A stretch of DNA of 64,000 nucleotides from NCBI GenBank assembly GCA_016713535.1, contig JADJOY010000028.1, positions 62,001 to 126,000 of the forward strand, written 5' to 3'. The notes under the pieces are model-generated. The model did not search any database and was not told where the DNA came from. It worked only from the letters and a program-made list of their open reading frames with translations. Source of the DNA: JADJOY01 sp016713535 [NCBI: Deltaproteobacteria bacterium] (lineage in GTDB: Bacteria > JADJOY01). A program made the translations under genes and the position numbers. Every line of letters starts with the position of its first letter. Positions within the stretch are counted from its first letter, which is position 1. Below are positions 9,939 to 18,620 of this stretch, one piece after another.

Positions 9939-9975
9939 ATCGATCGGCTGGAGGGCCGCGCTCCGTCGCGGCCGA
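9939..9975 (+). repeat. 36-bp hairpin repeat, copy 1
   Basis: Contains ATCGATCGGCTGGAGGGC followed by a perfect 7-bp stem (GGCCGCG at 9954-9960 and CGCGGCC at 9967-9973) around the loop CTCCGT. The same unit with one extra base occurs at 45700-45736 after the kinase gene. Sits in the 99-bp gap between the adenylate-forming enzyme and the reductase genes. Could attenuate transcription or protect mRNA ends; no T-run, so not a classic terminator. Confidence 0.7.
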
Positions 9976-10020
9976 GCCATCGATCGGAATCGTCTACCCC
10001 TGCTACGATCCCGCCCCGGT

Positions 10021-11463
10021 ATGCCCGACGTGACCCCGCACCTGCCCGCGCTGCGCTGGGGCGACGAGTACCGGAGCCTCACGACCAGCGAGCTTCGCGA
10101 TCACCGCACCGGCGCGGTGATCGGCGTGCTCTCGCAGGTCAACGCCGGCCTGGTACGCCGCGACCTCAAACGCGCCGGCGCGGCCGGCGCCGCGCTGCGT
10201 TCGCTCTCGGTGCGCGAGATCGTCGCGCGCTCTGCCGTGGCCGCCGATCTGTTCGAGAGCGCCGAGCTGCCGCTCGCCGATGGTCTATCGCAGACCGCCT
10301 CGGCCTATCGTGAGCAGCTCGCTGCCACCGCCGCGCTTCCCCACGCCCTCGCCCGCGACAACCAGGCGAAGATCGCGAGCGTGCTCCGCGAGCTGCCCGC
10401 GATCCTGCGCGGCCTCACCCGCGGCCTGGCACCCGGAGCGCTCGACCACGCCCTCGCCGAGCACGACGGCATCCCGCTCTGGTTCGTGGCGCAGTGCGAG
10501 GCGCTCGGCGCGGTGCTGCCCAGCAACTCGCCGGGGGTGAACGCGCTCTGGCTGCCGGCGCTCGCGATGCGCGTGCCGGTGCTCTTGAAGCCCGGCAACG
10601 CCGACCCGTGGACGCCGCTTCGCCTCGCCCGCGCGCTCGCCGCCGCCGGCCTGCCGGAGGCGGCTCTCGGCATCCTCCCCACGGATCACGAGGGCGCCTC
10701 GGCGCTCCTCGACGGCTGCGGTCGCGCGCTGCTGTTCGGCGACGCACGCACCACCGCGCCGTGGGCGGGGCGGGCGTCGGTCGAGGTCCACGGCCCCGGC
10801 CGCTCGAAGGTGTGGATCGGATCCGACGAGATCGAGCGCTGGGAGAGCCACCTCGACGTGCTGGTCGACTCGATCGCGCGCAACGGCGGCCGGAGCTGCA
10901 TCAACGCGTCGGCGATCGTGGTGCCGCGCCACGCCGATGCCATCGCGGCCGCGCTCGCAGAGCGACTCGCCGCGCTGCGAGCGCGCGCCCTCGACGATCG
11001 GGAGGCGCGCCTCGCGGGCTTCGCCGACTCGAGCCTCGCCGAGCGCATCGACGGCGCGATCGAGGACGCCCTGCGCATGAGCGGCGCGGAAGACGTGAGC
11101 GCGCGAACCCGCGGTGACGCGCGCCTCGTCGCGGTCGGCGGCACCACCTTTCTCCAGCCGACGATCGTCCGCTGCGCGCGCCTCGATCACCCGCTCGCCA
11201 ACACCGAGTACCTGTTCCCGTACGCGAGCGTCGTCGAGGTCGCCGACGCCGAAGCCCTCGACTGGATGGGCGACACCCTCGTGCTCACGGCCATCACCCG
11301 CGAACGCGCCAACCTCGAATCCGTGACGCGCTCGACGCGGATCGGTCGCCTCCACCTGGGCCCGATGGCCACCCCCACCGTGCGCTGGGACCAGCCCCAC
11401 GAAGGGAACCTCTTCGACTTCTTGTACGCCCGCCGCGCCATCGGTCGCGCCGGCGGCTGGTGA
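10021..11463 (+). CDS. LuxC/aldehyde-dehydrogenase-like acyl reductase
   Basis: A 480-residue protein with the ALDH-fold nucleotide-binding region (VLPSNSPGVNALWLPALA, then LLKPGN at residues 189-193). A probable catalytic Cys lies at residue 293 in NGGRSCINAS. Length and layout match LuxC fatty-acyl reductases better than oxidising aldehyde dehydrogenases (usually ~500 with a GQxC motif), though both remain possible. With the LuxE-sized activating enzyme upstream it would reduce an activated acid to the aldehyde using NAD(P)H. The 99-bp gap after that gene contains a hairpin repeat but probably does not break the operon. Ends 97 bp before tRNA-Glu. Confidence 0.75.
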   Translation: MPDVTPHLPALRWGDEYRSLTTSELRDHRTGAVIGVLSQVNAGLVRRDLKRAGAAGAALRSLSVREIVARSAVAADLFESAELPLADGLSQTASAYREQLAATAALPHALARDNQAKIASVLRELPAILRGLTRGLAPGALDHALAEHDGIPLWFVAQCEALGAVLPSNSPGVNALWLPALAMRVPVLLKPGNADPWTPLRLARALAAAGLPEAALGILPTDHEGASALLDGCGRALLFGDARTTAPWAGRASVEVHGPGRSKVWIGSDEIERWESHLDVLVDSIARNGGRSCINASAIVVPRHADAIAAALAERLAALRARALDDREARLAGFADSSLAERIDGAIEDALRMSGAEDVSARTRGDARLVAVGGTTFLQPTIVRCARLDHPLANTEYLFPYASVVEVADAEALDWMGDTLVLTAITRERANLESVTRSTRIGRLHLGPMATPTVRWDQPHEGNLFDFLYARRAIGRAGGW

Positions 11464-11499
11464 GCCAGCGCGCCTGAGCCCTGCCGGCGCGCGACGAGG

Positions 11500-11528
11500 T
11501 TGACAGTCGCGCCGAACCGACTCAGCCT
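11500..11528 (+). promoter_or_regulatory. possible promoter of tRNA-Glu
   Basis: A perfect -35 hexamer TTGACA (11500-11505) lies 55 bp before the tRNA. The position 17 bp further on (about 11523) shows only a weak -10 (CAGCCT). Orientation and distance fit the tRNA gene, with a leader of about 27 nt. Confidence 0.4.
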
Positions 11529-11560
11529 TGCCCCGCCTCGCCGCCCGAATCGGCGAGCCC

Positions 11561-11638
11561 GTCCCCATCGTCTAGCCTGGCCCAGGACGCAGGATCCTCA
11601 GTCCTGAGACGGAGGTTCAAATCCTCCTGGGGACACCA
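11561..11638 (+). tRNA. tRNA-Glu (anticodon CTC), CCA encoded
   Basis: Full cloverleaf: acceptor GTCCCCA (11561-11567) pairs with TGGGGAC (11628-11634). The D-arm runs 11570-11588. The anticodon stem CAGGA/TCCTG (11590-11594, 11602-11606) closes a seven-base loop TCCTCAG. The T-arm is GGAGG-TTCAAAT-CCTCC (11611-11627). The discriminator A and CCA follow. The anticodon at loop positions 34-36 is CTC, reading GAG. Position 33 is C rather than the near-universal U, which is odd. The 3' half is the attachment site of the island to the right, and the recombinase gene on the other strand runs into it. Confidence 0.88.
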
Positions 11639-13121
11639 AAGCTGATTTTTCGGGCGTAGACTGCCCGAAGTGCCCGAAGGCTAAGCAGGTTTCGACGGTT
11701 CCAAATTCTCGGCCGTCGAAATCCAGCCCTTTCGGGAAAAGCGCGGCCTGGAACCGCTGCCGATCGTCCAATCCGGCGGCGTGCCACAGGTCGGCGGCGT
11801 TCGTGAGGATGCGCTCCGCGAACGAGAGAACCTCCTCGATCTCGATCTCGTCGTCGCGCGCGTCGGATAGCTCGAGCTGAGCCACCGCGATCTCCTCATC
11901 GAGCCGCGCTTTCTGGTCTTCGTACGTGTCGCGGTCGATCAGTTGCTCGTGGAGGTAGGCGTCCACGAGTCGGTTGCGCCGGCCGAGCAGCTCGTCAACG
12001 CGCGCCTGGATCACCTGCCGCTGGCGGACCACTGCGCGCTCCGACTCGCGCCACTTGTCGAGGACCAAGAGCCGGAGCCCGCGCATGTAGGCGGGGCGCG
12101 GTTGAAGCTCGGCCAGGAGCTTCACGAACTTGGCTTCGACCTCGTCACGGCGGGTGTTCACGCCGAGGCATCGGCGATTCCGGCACCGGTAGTACGCGTA
12201 CTTGGTCTTTTGCCGACCGGTCGACCACGCGCCGGTCAGGGGCGTTCCGCAGTGACCACAGCGAACGAATCGACGGAGCGCGAAGTCGGGATGGTTCCGG
12301 GTGTGCGGCACCGCGGTTGGGCGCTTGCCCGAAAGCACGTCCTGAACACGCTGGAACGCCTCCTCCGACACGAGCGGCTCGAAGTCTCCGCGCTGCCGGA
12401 TACCGAACCCGTCGACCTGCACCCAGCCGGCGTAGATCGGGTTCCGCAGCATCGTCGCCACGGCTTGCGCCCGGAGCACCTTGCCGGTCGCCGAACGCAG
12501 CCCCGCGGCGTCCAGGTACTTCACCATCGACGCGACCGTGAACCCGCCGGAGGCGAAGTCCTCGAACGCCTGACGAACGAGCGGGGCCTTCGCCGGGTCG
12601 TGCACCATGCTCGGCCCGGATCGCGAGCCGCGCCGGTTCAGGTAGCCGGTTGGCGCCTGGAAGGTCCACCGACCCTGCTCCAGCGCCGCCTTCATGCCCG
12701 CCACGGTGCGCTCCGCTCGCATGTCGTTATCCAGCTGAGCGACCGCAGCGAACATGATCTCCATGAACTTCCCGCCCGGCGTGTCGTCGATCGACTCCGT
12801 TACCGAGCGGAGCCGGACGCCGAACGACCGGAACGCCGCGCGCATCCCGACGTGGTCGCTCGTGTTCCGAGAGAACCGGCTCAGGTTGTAGACGACGAGA
12901 GCGTCGAGCTTGCCGCGGTTCTCGCGGCAGTAGGTCAGGAGGTTCTTGAACTCGGTGCGGTCGGCAGTCTTGGCGGATTCGCCCTTGTCCACGAAGACGC
13001 GAACCACGGTGAGCCCGTTCCGGGCGCAATACTCGCGGCAGGCTTTCTCCTGAGTGGCGAGGCTCAGGTTCTCCACCTGCTCCTTCGTCGACACCCGGCA
13101 ATAGATCACCGCCCGCTGCAT
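11598..13121 (-). CDS. large serine recombinase (site-specific integrase)
   Basis: Starts at ATG 13121 (MQRAVIYCRVSTKEQ), the classic resolvase/invertase N-terminus with the catalytic Ser in CRVS. The catalytic domain continues through YNLSRFSRNTSDH and AVAQLDNDMRAERT. A recombinase domain follows (GRWTFQAPTGYLN, TMLRNPIYAGWV), then a zinc ribbon (RCGHCGTPL ... YYRCRNRRCLG) and a coiled coil. At 507 residues it has the normal size for integrases of mobile islands. Its last 12 residues (VSPGGFEPPSQD) are the antisense of tRNA-Glu, and its TGA stop is the complement of TCA in the anticodon loop. The integrated gene therefore takes its 3' end from the target. It probably integrates and excises the 11.6-20.2 kb island. 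Confidence 0.92.
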   Translation of the reverse strand: MQRAVIYCRVSTKEQVENLSLATQEKACREYCARNGLTVVRVFVDKGESAKTADRTEFKNLLTYCRENRGKLDALVVYNLSRFSRNTSDHVGMRAAFRSFGVRLRSVTESIDDTPGGKFMEIMFAAVAQLDNDMRAERTVAGMKAALEQGRWTFQAPTGYLNRRGSRSGPSMVHDPAKAPLVRQAFEDFASGGFTVASMVKYLDAAGLRSATGKVLRAQAVATMLRNPIYAGWVQVDGFGIRQRGDFEPLVSEEAFQRVQDVLSGKRPTAVPHTRNHPDFALRRFVRCGHCGTPLTGAWSTGRQKTKYAYYRCRNRRCLGVNTRRDEVEAKFVKLLAELQPRPAYMRGLRLLVLDKWRESERAVVRQRQVIQARVDELLGRRNRLVDAYLHEQLIDRDTYEDQKARLDEEIAVAQLELSDARDDEIEIEEVLSFAERILTNAADLWHAAGLDDRQRFQAALFPKGLDFDGREFGTVETCLAFGHFGQSTPEKSALVSPGGFEPPSQD

Positions 13122-13125
13122 CACC

Positions 13126-13479
13126 TCACCCGCGCCGCTTCCGTCTCGACTGCTTGCGCGCAGCAGCCTCGGCCTGCCCGCGCGGCAGGTTCCCATCGAA
13201 CTCGAGAATGGCCGCGCGCTCCTCGAAGCCCTCGGCCGTCTCGGCGCCGATGTTCTCGCGTAGCCGGTCGAGCGGCGTCACGTCGCACGCGTGAGCGCGG
13301 CGGTCGACTTGGTGACGGTCCTGTCGCTCGTGCGCCGATGTGCGCCGCGGTCGACCTCGAAGACTCGCCACCACCACGTCCGCCACGATGCTGAGCTGCT
13401 CGAACACCGCCAGCGCCTCGGCGTCGGCCTCGGGACACGCGCCACCCAGCTCCCGCCGGAACCTCTCCAGCGTGATCAT
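13126..13479 (-). CDS. small hypothetical protein next to the recombinase
   Basis: A 117-residue protein ending four bases before the recombinase start, so probably in one unit with it. The N-terminus (MITLERFRRELGGACPEADAE) and the C-terminus (EERAAILEFDGNLPRGQAEAAA) read naturally. The latter resembles a phrase common in mobile-element proteins. The middle (about residues 42-68) is rich in Arg and His and may be out of frame. No function assigned. Confidence 0.5.
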   Translation of the reverse strand: MITLERFRRELGGACPEADAEALAVFEQLSIVADVVVASLRGRPRRTSAHERQDRHQVDRRAHACDVTPLDRLRENIGAETAEGFEERAAILEFDGNLPRGQAEAAARKQSRRKRRG

Positions 13480-13690
13480 GAGCGCGCCTCGCGCGCCCGG
13501 TCGCTCGGCTCGGGCCGGCTGGCGCTCGACGGAGCGCGCCCATTCGGCGCGCCGAGTCTGGGAGGGTCGCCACTACTTGGCCCGTCGTCGCCACTCGGCG
13601 CTGCCGACTGGCGAACGGCTCGGCGAGTCCGGCGGAGCCGCGACGGCGCGCAACGAACCGCCCTCGACCGCCCTCGGTGTTGCCGCACCG
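13480..13690. other. non-coding stretch with a hairpin
   Basis: No convincing gene. A perfect 7-bp stem (GCGCGCC at 13534-13540 and GGCGCGC at 13546-13552, loop CATTC) lies here. It could end transcription of the MerR unit to its right, but no T-run follows. Confidence 0.4.
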
Positions 13691-14128
13691 CTACGGCACT
13701 CCGCGCGCCCTGCAACTGGCAGCCCCGCTTCGGCGGATCTTGGCCTCGATGTGGCGCGCGATGCGGGCCGACTTCGATGCCCAGTGCTCCTCCGTCTTCC
13801 TCTCGTCCGCTGTGCCTCCGCACTCTCGCAGCGCTTGCGCCCGGACGGCGGAGTACATCGACATTCGGCGCCACGCGTCACGCTTGTCTTCGTCCTCCTG
13901 TACCCCCAGGGACAACGCCTGACACTCGAGGCGAATGAGGCGGTGGAAGATCGCAAGGCGGATTCTGGGATTCGTCTTCACTTCCTTCCGATAGATCAAC
14001 GCGCGAACGAGAAGGTCGAATGCCATCCAGAGGAACTTTCCGAGCCCCCCATACACGGGAATCCGGATCGCGACGAAATCAACGCAACGCTTGAGTCTGG
14101 TGTCAGGCACCTTTCGATTCGCCGTCAT
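13691..14128 (-). CDS. hypothetical island protein
   Basis: A 145-residue protein read from ATG 14128 (MTANRKVPDTRLKRCVDFVAIR). That ATG overlaps the stop of the MerR-type gene (TCATG on the top strand at 14125-14128), so the two are coupled. The N-terminal half is fairly hydrophobic (YGGLGKFLWMAFDLLVRALIY) and could associate with the membrane; the C-terminal half is basic and charged. I do not recognise a family. Confidence 0.5.
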   Translation of the reverse strand: MTANRKVPDTRLKRCVDFVAIRIPVYGGLGKFLWMAFDLLVRALIYRKEVKTNPRIRLAIFHRLIRLECQALSLGVQEDEDKRDAWRRMSMYSAVRAQALRECGGTADERKTEEHWASKSARIARHIEAKIRRSGAASCRARGVP

Positions 14129-14561
14129 GCCGCCTCGCTCATCTTCGCGAGATCGGACCGAACTTGCGCCGCCAGGCGTCCCACGTTCACGACCGCTCGC
14201 CATTCCACCTGCCCGGAGTTATCGAGCAGGTCCACAAGCCGCTCCGCATCGAGTGCCAGCCAGGCACCCTTACCGTCTGTTACCAGTCGCGCACCGGTGC
14301 CGAGGTCGCCGGCCTTCGGCCAGTCTCGGCGAAGCGCCTCGACGGCCTTCCGAATCCGCCTGAGCGTGAGTCCTTGGTCCCGCAGCTCGCGGACCATCCG
14401 AAGCGCCACCACGTCCGCAAAGCTGTACAGCCGCCGCGACCCGTAGCCGCCGCGGCGGCGACACTCGACCGTACGAGCCCGGTGCGGGCGTAGTAATCGA
14501 GCTTGCGGTAGTTCAGCCCCGCCAGCTTGGCGGCGAGCGGTGCGCGGTATCCCGTGGCCAT
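14125..14561 (-). CDS. MerR-family transcriptional regulator (frameshifted)
   Basis: The first frame gives a MerR helix-turn-helix (YRAPLAAKLAGLNYRKLDYYARTGLV). A second frame supplies the wing and coiled part (GSRRLYSFADVVALRMVRELRDQGLTLRRIRKAVEAL). One indel at about 14465-14480 joins them into a ~145-residue protein. Such regulators are common in mobile islands and bind inverted repeats near their own promoter. A promoter-like pair is directly upstream (14567-14596). Coupled to the hypothetical gene at 14128. The break may be a sequencing error because both halves are intact. Confidence 0.7.
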
Positions 14562-14566
14562 GCCGC

Positions 14567-14596
14567 TAATTTCGCCGCGGTGAATTTTCGTGTCAA
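14567..14596 (-). promoter_or_regulatory. probable promoter of the MerR-type gene (leaderless)
   Basis: On the lower strand a perfect TTGACA (top strand 14591-14596) is followed after 18 bp by AAATTA (14567-14572). The ATG lies six bases further on. If transcription begins about seven bases after the -10, the mRNA starts at the ATG and has no leader. Confidence 0.5.
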
Positions 14597-14794
14597 GGTT
14601 TGTCTCGCCCGTTCGACCCTGCTCGCACCGGTCGGCTCCGTGTCACGCCGTGTCACAGTGCGCACCGGACGCGCGAAACGAGCGGCACGAAGCTGTCACT
14701 TTCTGGCATGATGTCGGCTAGATAAGAGCGATTGGTTTACATATCGTCCATTATCGGACGGTGCGACCTTCGCCCGCTATCACGTCCCTTTCGC
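14597..14794. other. AT-richer non-coding stretch inside the island
   Basis: No gene seen. It contains two close copies of GTGTCAC (14640-14657) and a small inverted repeat CGTCC/GGACG around 14745-14760. These could be regulator sites or the end of the restriction-enzyme transcript. Composition is less GC-rich than the surroundings. Confidence 0.4.
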
Positions 14795-15100
14795 CTACTT
14801 CGGCCGCACGCGGCGCTTCGGCTTCCCGTCGGCCGTGCCGATCCCGGCGGCGTCGAGACTGGCAGTCACAGCTCGATCGACCCAACCGGACAGCTCCTGG
14901 TTCGTCGCGGCGCAGTGGTCGCGAAGTCGGCGCGCGGTGTCGGCCCGAAAGAGGAGCGTGAGCTGCTGGCGCGGTGCTGAGCTGAGCGAGACCGCATCCG
15001 CGGACTTCGCCAGTACACCAGCAAGCCGCGACCGGGGCGTCGCGGCGGTGTGCGCTGGCGGCCCGGACTCGGGGCGCTCGCGCGTCGGTTTCCTCGGCAT
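14795..15100 (-). CDS. ribbon-helix-helix-like small protein
   Basis: A 101-residue basic protein starting at ATG 15100, nine bases after the stop of the MmeI-like gene. The middle (QLTLLFRADTARRLRDHCAATNQELSGWVDRAVTASL) has the beta-strand plus two-helix pattern of ribbon-helix-helix DNA-binding proteins used by antitoxins and plasmid partition or copy regulators. Lys/Arg-rich tails surround it. It may control the restriction-modification gene it follows (inference from position). Confidence 0.55.
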   Translation of the reverse strand: MPRKPTRERPESGPPAHTAATPRSRLAGVLAKSADAVSLSSAPRQQLTLLFRADTARRLRDHCAATNQELSGWVDRAVTASLDAAGIGTADGKPKRRVRPK

Positions 15101-15109
15101 CTGTTGCTC

Positions 15110-18100
15110 CTACCCGCCGACGAACAGGCGACCGGGAAGCGCTCTCGCCTGCCCGAGGCTGGCGAGAGTTTCGAGAAGCTCGGCGACTCGTGCGGACTTG
15201 GCGCCCTTGAAGCTCTTGCTCAGCGTCGCGGCGGCAACGGGCGCCGCGGCAGCGGTGAGCGCAGCACGGACGGCGCGGGCTTGCTCAGCGAGCCCCGGGG
15301 GCCACGGCTCGGGCTTCGTGGCCGCGGGCTTCTTCGACGCCTTGGCGCCCTTGCTCTTCCTGGGGCGTCCTCGTCGACGTCGAGGGCTTCCCTGCTGTGC
15401 CGTAGTCTTGTTCTGGAACTCGGGACGAAGCCAGCGGACGAGTCCCCGGCGCTCCTCAGCGGCGCGCTCCGCGTTCAACGCACAGAGGCGAGTCAGGATC
15501 TCGTCGTCCGAGATGTCGAGGGGCCAGCCGTATGCACCCAGCACCGCAGCGTCGAGTTGATCGTGAATCTCGCTCAGCACCGTAACCAGCCCATGCTGGT
15601 GGATTACCAGCTCCTTGGCATCGAGTGGCTCGCCCTCCTTACCTTGGAGAGCACGTTGTACATGTCGGTTAGGACGAGTCCCGGGCACTCGGCCTGCCGG
15701 GTAGTTCGATGTCGCTCCAGCCTCCCAGCCAGCGCATCGAGCGTCGCCTTCTGGTGGTCCGTTGTCTCCGGAAACGGGAAAGGGTCGAAACAGTCCGTAT
15801 GGTTGTACGTCGGATCGTTTCCCGACTCCGTGCCAACCGCCGCGACGCGTCGCGAACAGGACGTGGACCCGGCTCGACAGGACCGCCAACTGCCAAGACT
15901 CCCTCAATGCGACAATCAGGATCTTGGTTTCGGGCAGGTATCCCGCCGGGCAGAAACAGAAGACGCGGTGACGTGACGTCCTCGAGCTGATGATGAATCG
16001 ATCCAGCCCGATGAACGCTTTTCGAAACTCCGTTCGCGGCTTCGCCATTCGCCACCAATTCTTCGCGTAGTCCTGCGAATCCTTGGTTTGGCCTGCCTTC
16101 GCGCGACGCGGGCCGAGCACGTGGTCATGCAGGTGTTGATACACGTCCGGATAACCGTTGAGCAGCTCATCATGACCAAGCGATCCGGTATCGAGGACGT
16201 ACTGCTCACGCCGGCTCTGCATCAGGTCGCGACCCGTCAAGTAGCCTCGGATGATCTCTCGCTGCGCCGCCTCGCCAAACTCGTTCCGCGCTCTCGCGTC
16301 GATTACGAACCCTTGCCCCGACAGCTGCACACCCGGGCAAGCCAGTCCTCGATTGGCCTGGAGGGGCGCCATAGCAAGCAAATCGGGGCCTACGGAGAGA
16401 TCCGACTGCACTCGCCCGCGAACCTCTGTGAGATGAACGTCGATCTCGTCGCGGCCAGCCGAGCTTTCTCGGTCGACTGTAGTCAGCCGCCCCATCCCCC
16501 GATCCATCAAGTCGCAGACGGTCATCGCAATGCGGACCTGCGCCCCGTCAGCCGAATCGACCCAAGGGTGGTTGGGAATCGCATAATCGATTCGGAGCGC
16601 TGGCTGTCCCTCGCAGTGGAGTTGCACGACTCGGCGGTTGAACTTCTGCGTGATGCTGTTGCGCGTGATGAAGCCGAACCTCCCGGTCTCAGCGCGGCGC
16701 GCGCTCTCGGCAGCTCGGTGCCACCAATACATCACGAAGTCCACCGAATCCGGAACGTCAGCGTAGGCGGCCCGGAGAGCATCGACATAGCCGTCGCCGA
16801 GGCTCTCCCGCATGAGCTTGTTACCGACGAACGGCGGGTTTCCCACAATGAAATTGGCTTTCGGCCACTCAGCCGGGCGCGGGTTTTCGTAACGGAGGAT
16901 TGAGACTTGGGCGGCCGCGTCAGGCACTTGTTCGCCAGTTACGGCGTGCGCCTTCGTCGTTTTTCCGTCCCATCGCGTGACCGGGTCGCCGGTGGGGCCG
17001 AACATCGGTGTCGCGCCGTCGTGCGCGAGCACCGCATCGCGGCATTCGATGTTCTTGAAGTTCTTGATCACCGGCTCGGGCGGCGCGACGTTGCCGCGGG
17101 TGCGGAAGTGCCATTGGAGGTAGCCGATCCACAGCACCAGCTCGGCGATCGCGGCGGCGCGCGGGTTGATCTCGATGCCGAGGAGCTGGTGGGGATCGAC
17201 GGTCACGCCCTTAAGCTCGAGGCGATCCGACTCGCCGAACTGGCGCAGCACGTCGAGCACCTCGCCTTCGAGGCGCTTTAGGTGTTCGAGCGTCACGTAG
17301 AGAAAGTTCCCGGACCCGCACGCGGGATCGAGCACTCTCACCTCGCAGAGTCGGGTGAGGAACCGCCGGATCTCCTTCGCGGCCTCGGCCGGCTTCCCGA
17401 CCCGCTCCTGGGTCAGCGCTGCGGCGCGGGCCGCATCCCACTCGGCGCGCAGCGGCTCCACGATCGTAGGGACCACCAGCCGCTCGACGTAGGCGCGCGG
17501 CGTGTAGTGCGCGCCGAGCTTGTGGCGCTCGATTGGGTCAAGGGCGCGCTCGAGGAGCGTGCCGAAGATCGCCGGCTCGACGTCGCGCCAATCCGCGCTC
17601 GCGGCCTCGATCAACAGGTCGAACTGATCGTCATCGAGCGGGAGCGCGACAGGGTTCGCGAACAGCCCGCCGTTGAACCGCAGGAGATGCTCCTGGAAGC
17701 CGGCGTAGAACCCGCCGGTGTTCATCTTCGACCACAGGTCTTCCAGCGCCGGCACGAGGAGCTTGCGATCCTTCGCGCGCAGGTCTTGAAGCCAGGCCAG
17801 GAAGCAGGCCCGCGGGAGTAGCTCGATGTCCTCCGCGAACATCGTGAACAGCGCCCGCATGAGGAAGCCGGCGACCACGTCCGGCGCGTGACCGGCTCTC
17901 TCCAAGAGCTGCGCCAGCCGACCCAGCTTTGTCGCGATCTCGCGCGTTACGCGGGCGGACCGGCGAGACGGATCGAGCGAGAGCGGATCGAGCCAGACCG
18001 CGCGGAGCCGCTCGCGGATCTCGGGGCGGGCGAGATCGCCGAAGTGCGATCCGGTGCGTGCGCGGATCGGGGAACGGGACGTACGCCCCGCCTGTGCGGG

Positions 18101-18608
18101 TGAACTCGGCGTAGAGCTCGACGGTGTGCCCGACGTCCACCACGAGGAGAAACGGCGGGCGACCTTCGCTCGCGGGGAGCGCGCGGATGTAGTTCTCGCC
18201 CTGCCCTCTCGCGGCCACCATCGCCACGTCCCACGCCGCAGTCCCGCGGGTGGCCGTGCCCTTGCGAGCCGCCTTCGCGCGCGCGCTACCAGCGTTCGAG
18301 AGCGGCTGCGCCGCCTCCGCGCGCTCCACGCCCTGCTTGGCTTCGAGCACGAAAGAGCCGCGGCGGTACAGGTCGATCCGGCCCGAGCTGATCGAGCCGT
18401 CCGCGTGGTTGAACGTCACCGCGCGCTCGAAGACGTACGCGTTCACGGCGTCGTCGGGCTGGGTCGGCTCGGGGCGCGGAACCTCGAGCACGTCGCACAG
18501 CTCGGCCAGGAAGAGCTGGTAGTTCGCCCGCTCGGCCGCTCCCGAGGCGGACCATCGGCCGATGAACGAGGAGAGCGCGGCGGCGTCTGCGAACGGGGTT
18601 GCGGTCAT
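15110..18608 (-). CDS. MmeI-like type II restriction-modification enzyme (three frameshifts)
   Basis: Single-chain enzyme that methylates and cuts DNA. From ATG 18608: an N-terminal nuclease with Asp79 and Glu89-x-Lys91 ([18 protein letters not shown]). A helical spacer follows. Then come methyltransferase motif I ([15 protein letters not shown], about 17300-17330), motif IV (VGNPPFVGN, about 16830-16850), a lower-GC target-recognition region and a Lys-rich C-terminus. The frame shifts near 18050, near 15838 and near 15655. Between the last two, another frame gives the expected family sequence ([18 protein letters not shown] ... MYNVL). All motifs survive and no internal stops appear, so errors in the sequence are as likely as real inactivation. 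Expected length about 1,165 residues. Confidence 0.85.
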
Positions 18609-18620
18609 TGGCCGGCGAAC

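Noticed and set aside
11598-11638. Treating the PGGFEPP tail as a conserved protein motif
   Set aside because: It is the antisense of the tRNA T-arm and appears wherever an ORF runs into a tRNA 3' end.
14740-14766. Hairpin CGTCC/GGACG as an intrinsic terminator
   Set aside because: Stem of only five pairs and no T-run on either strand.
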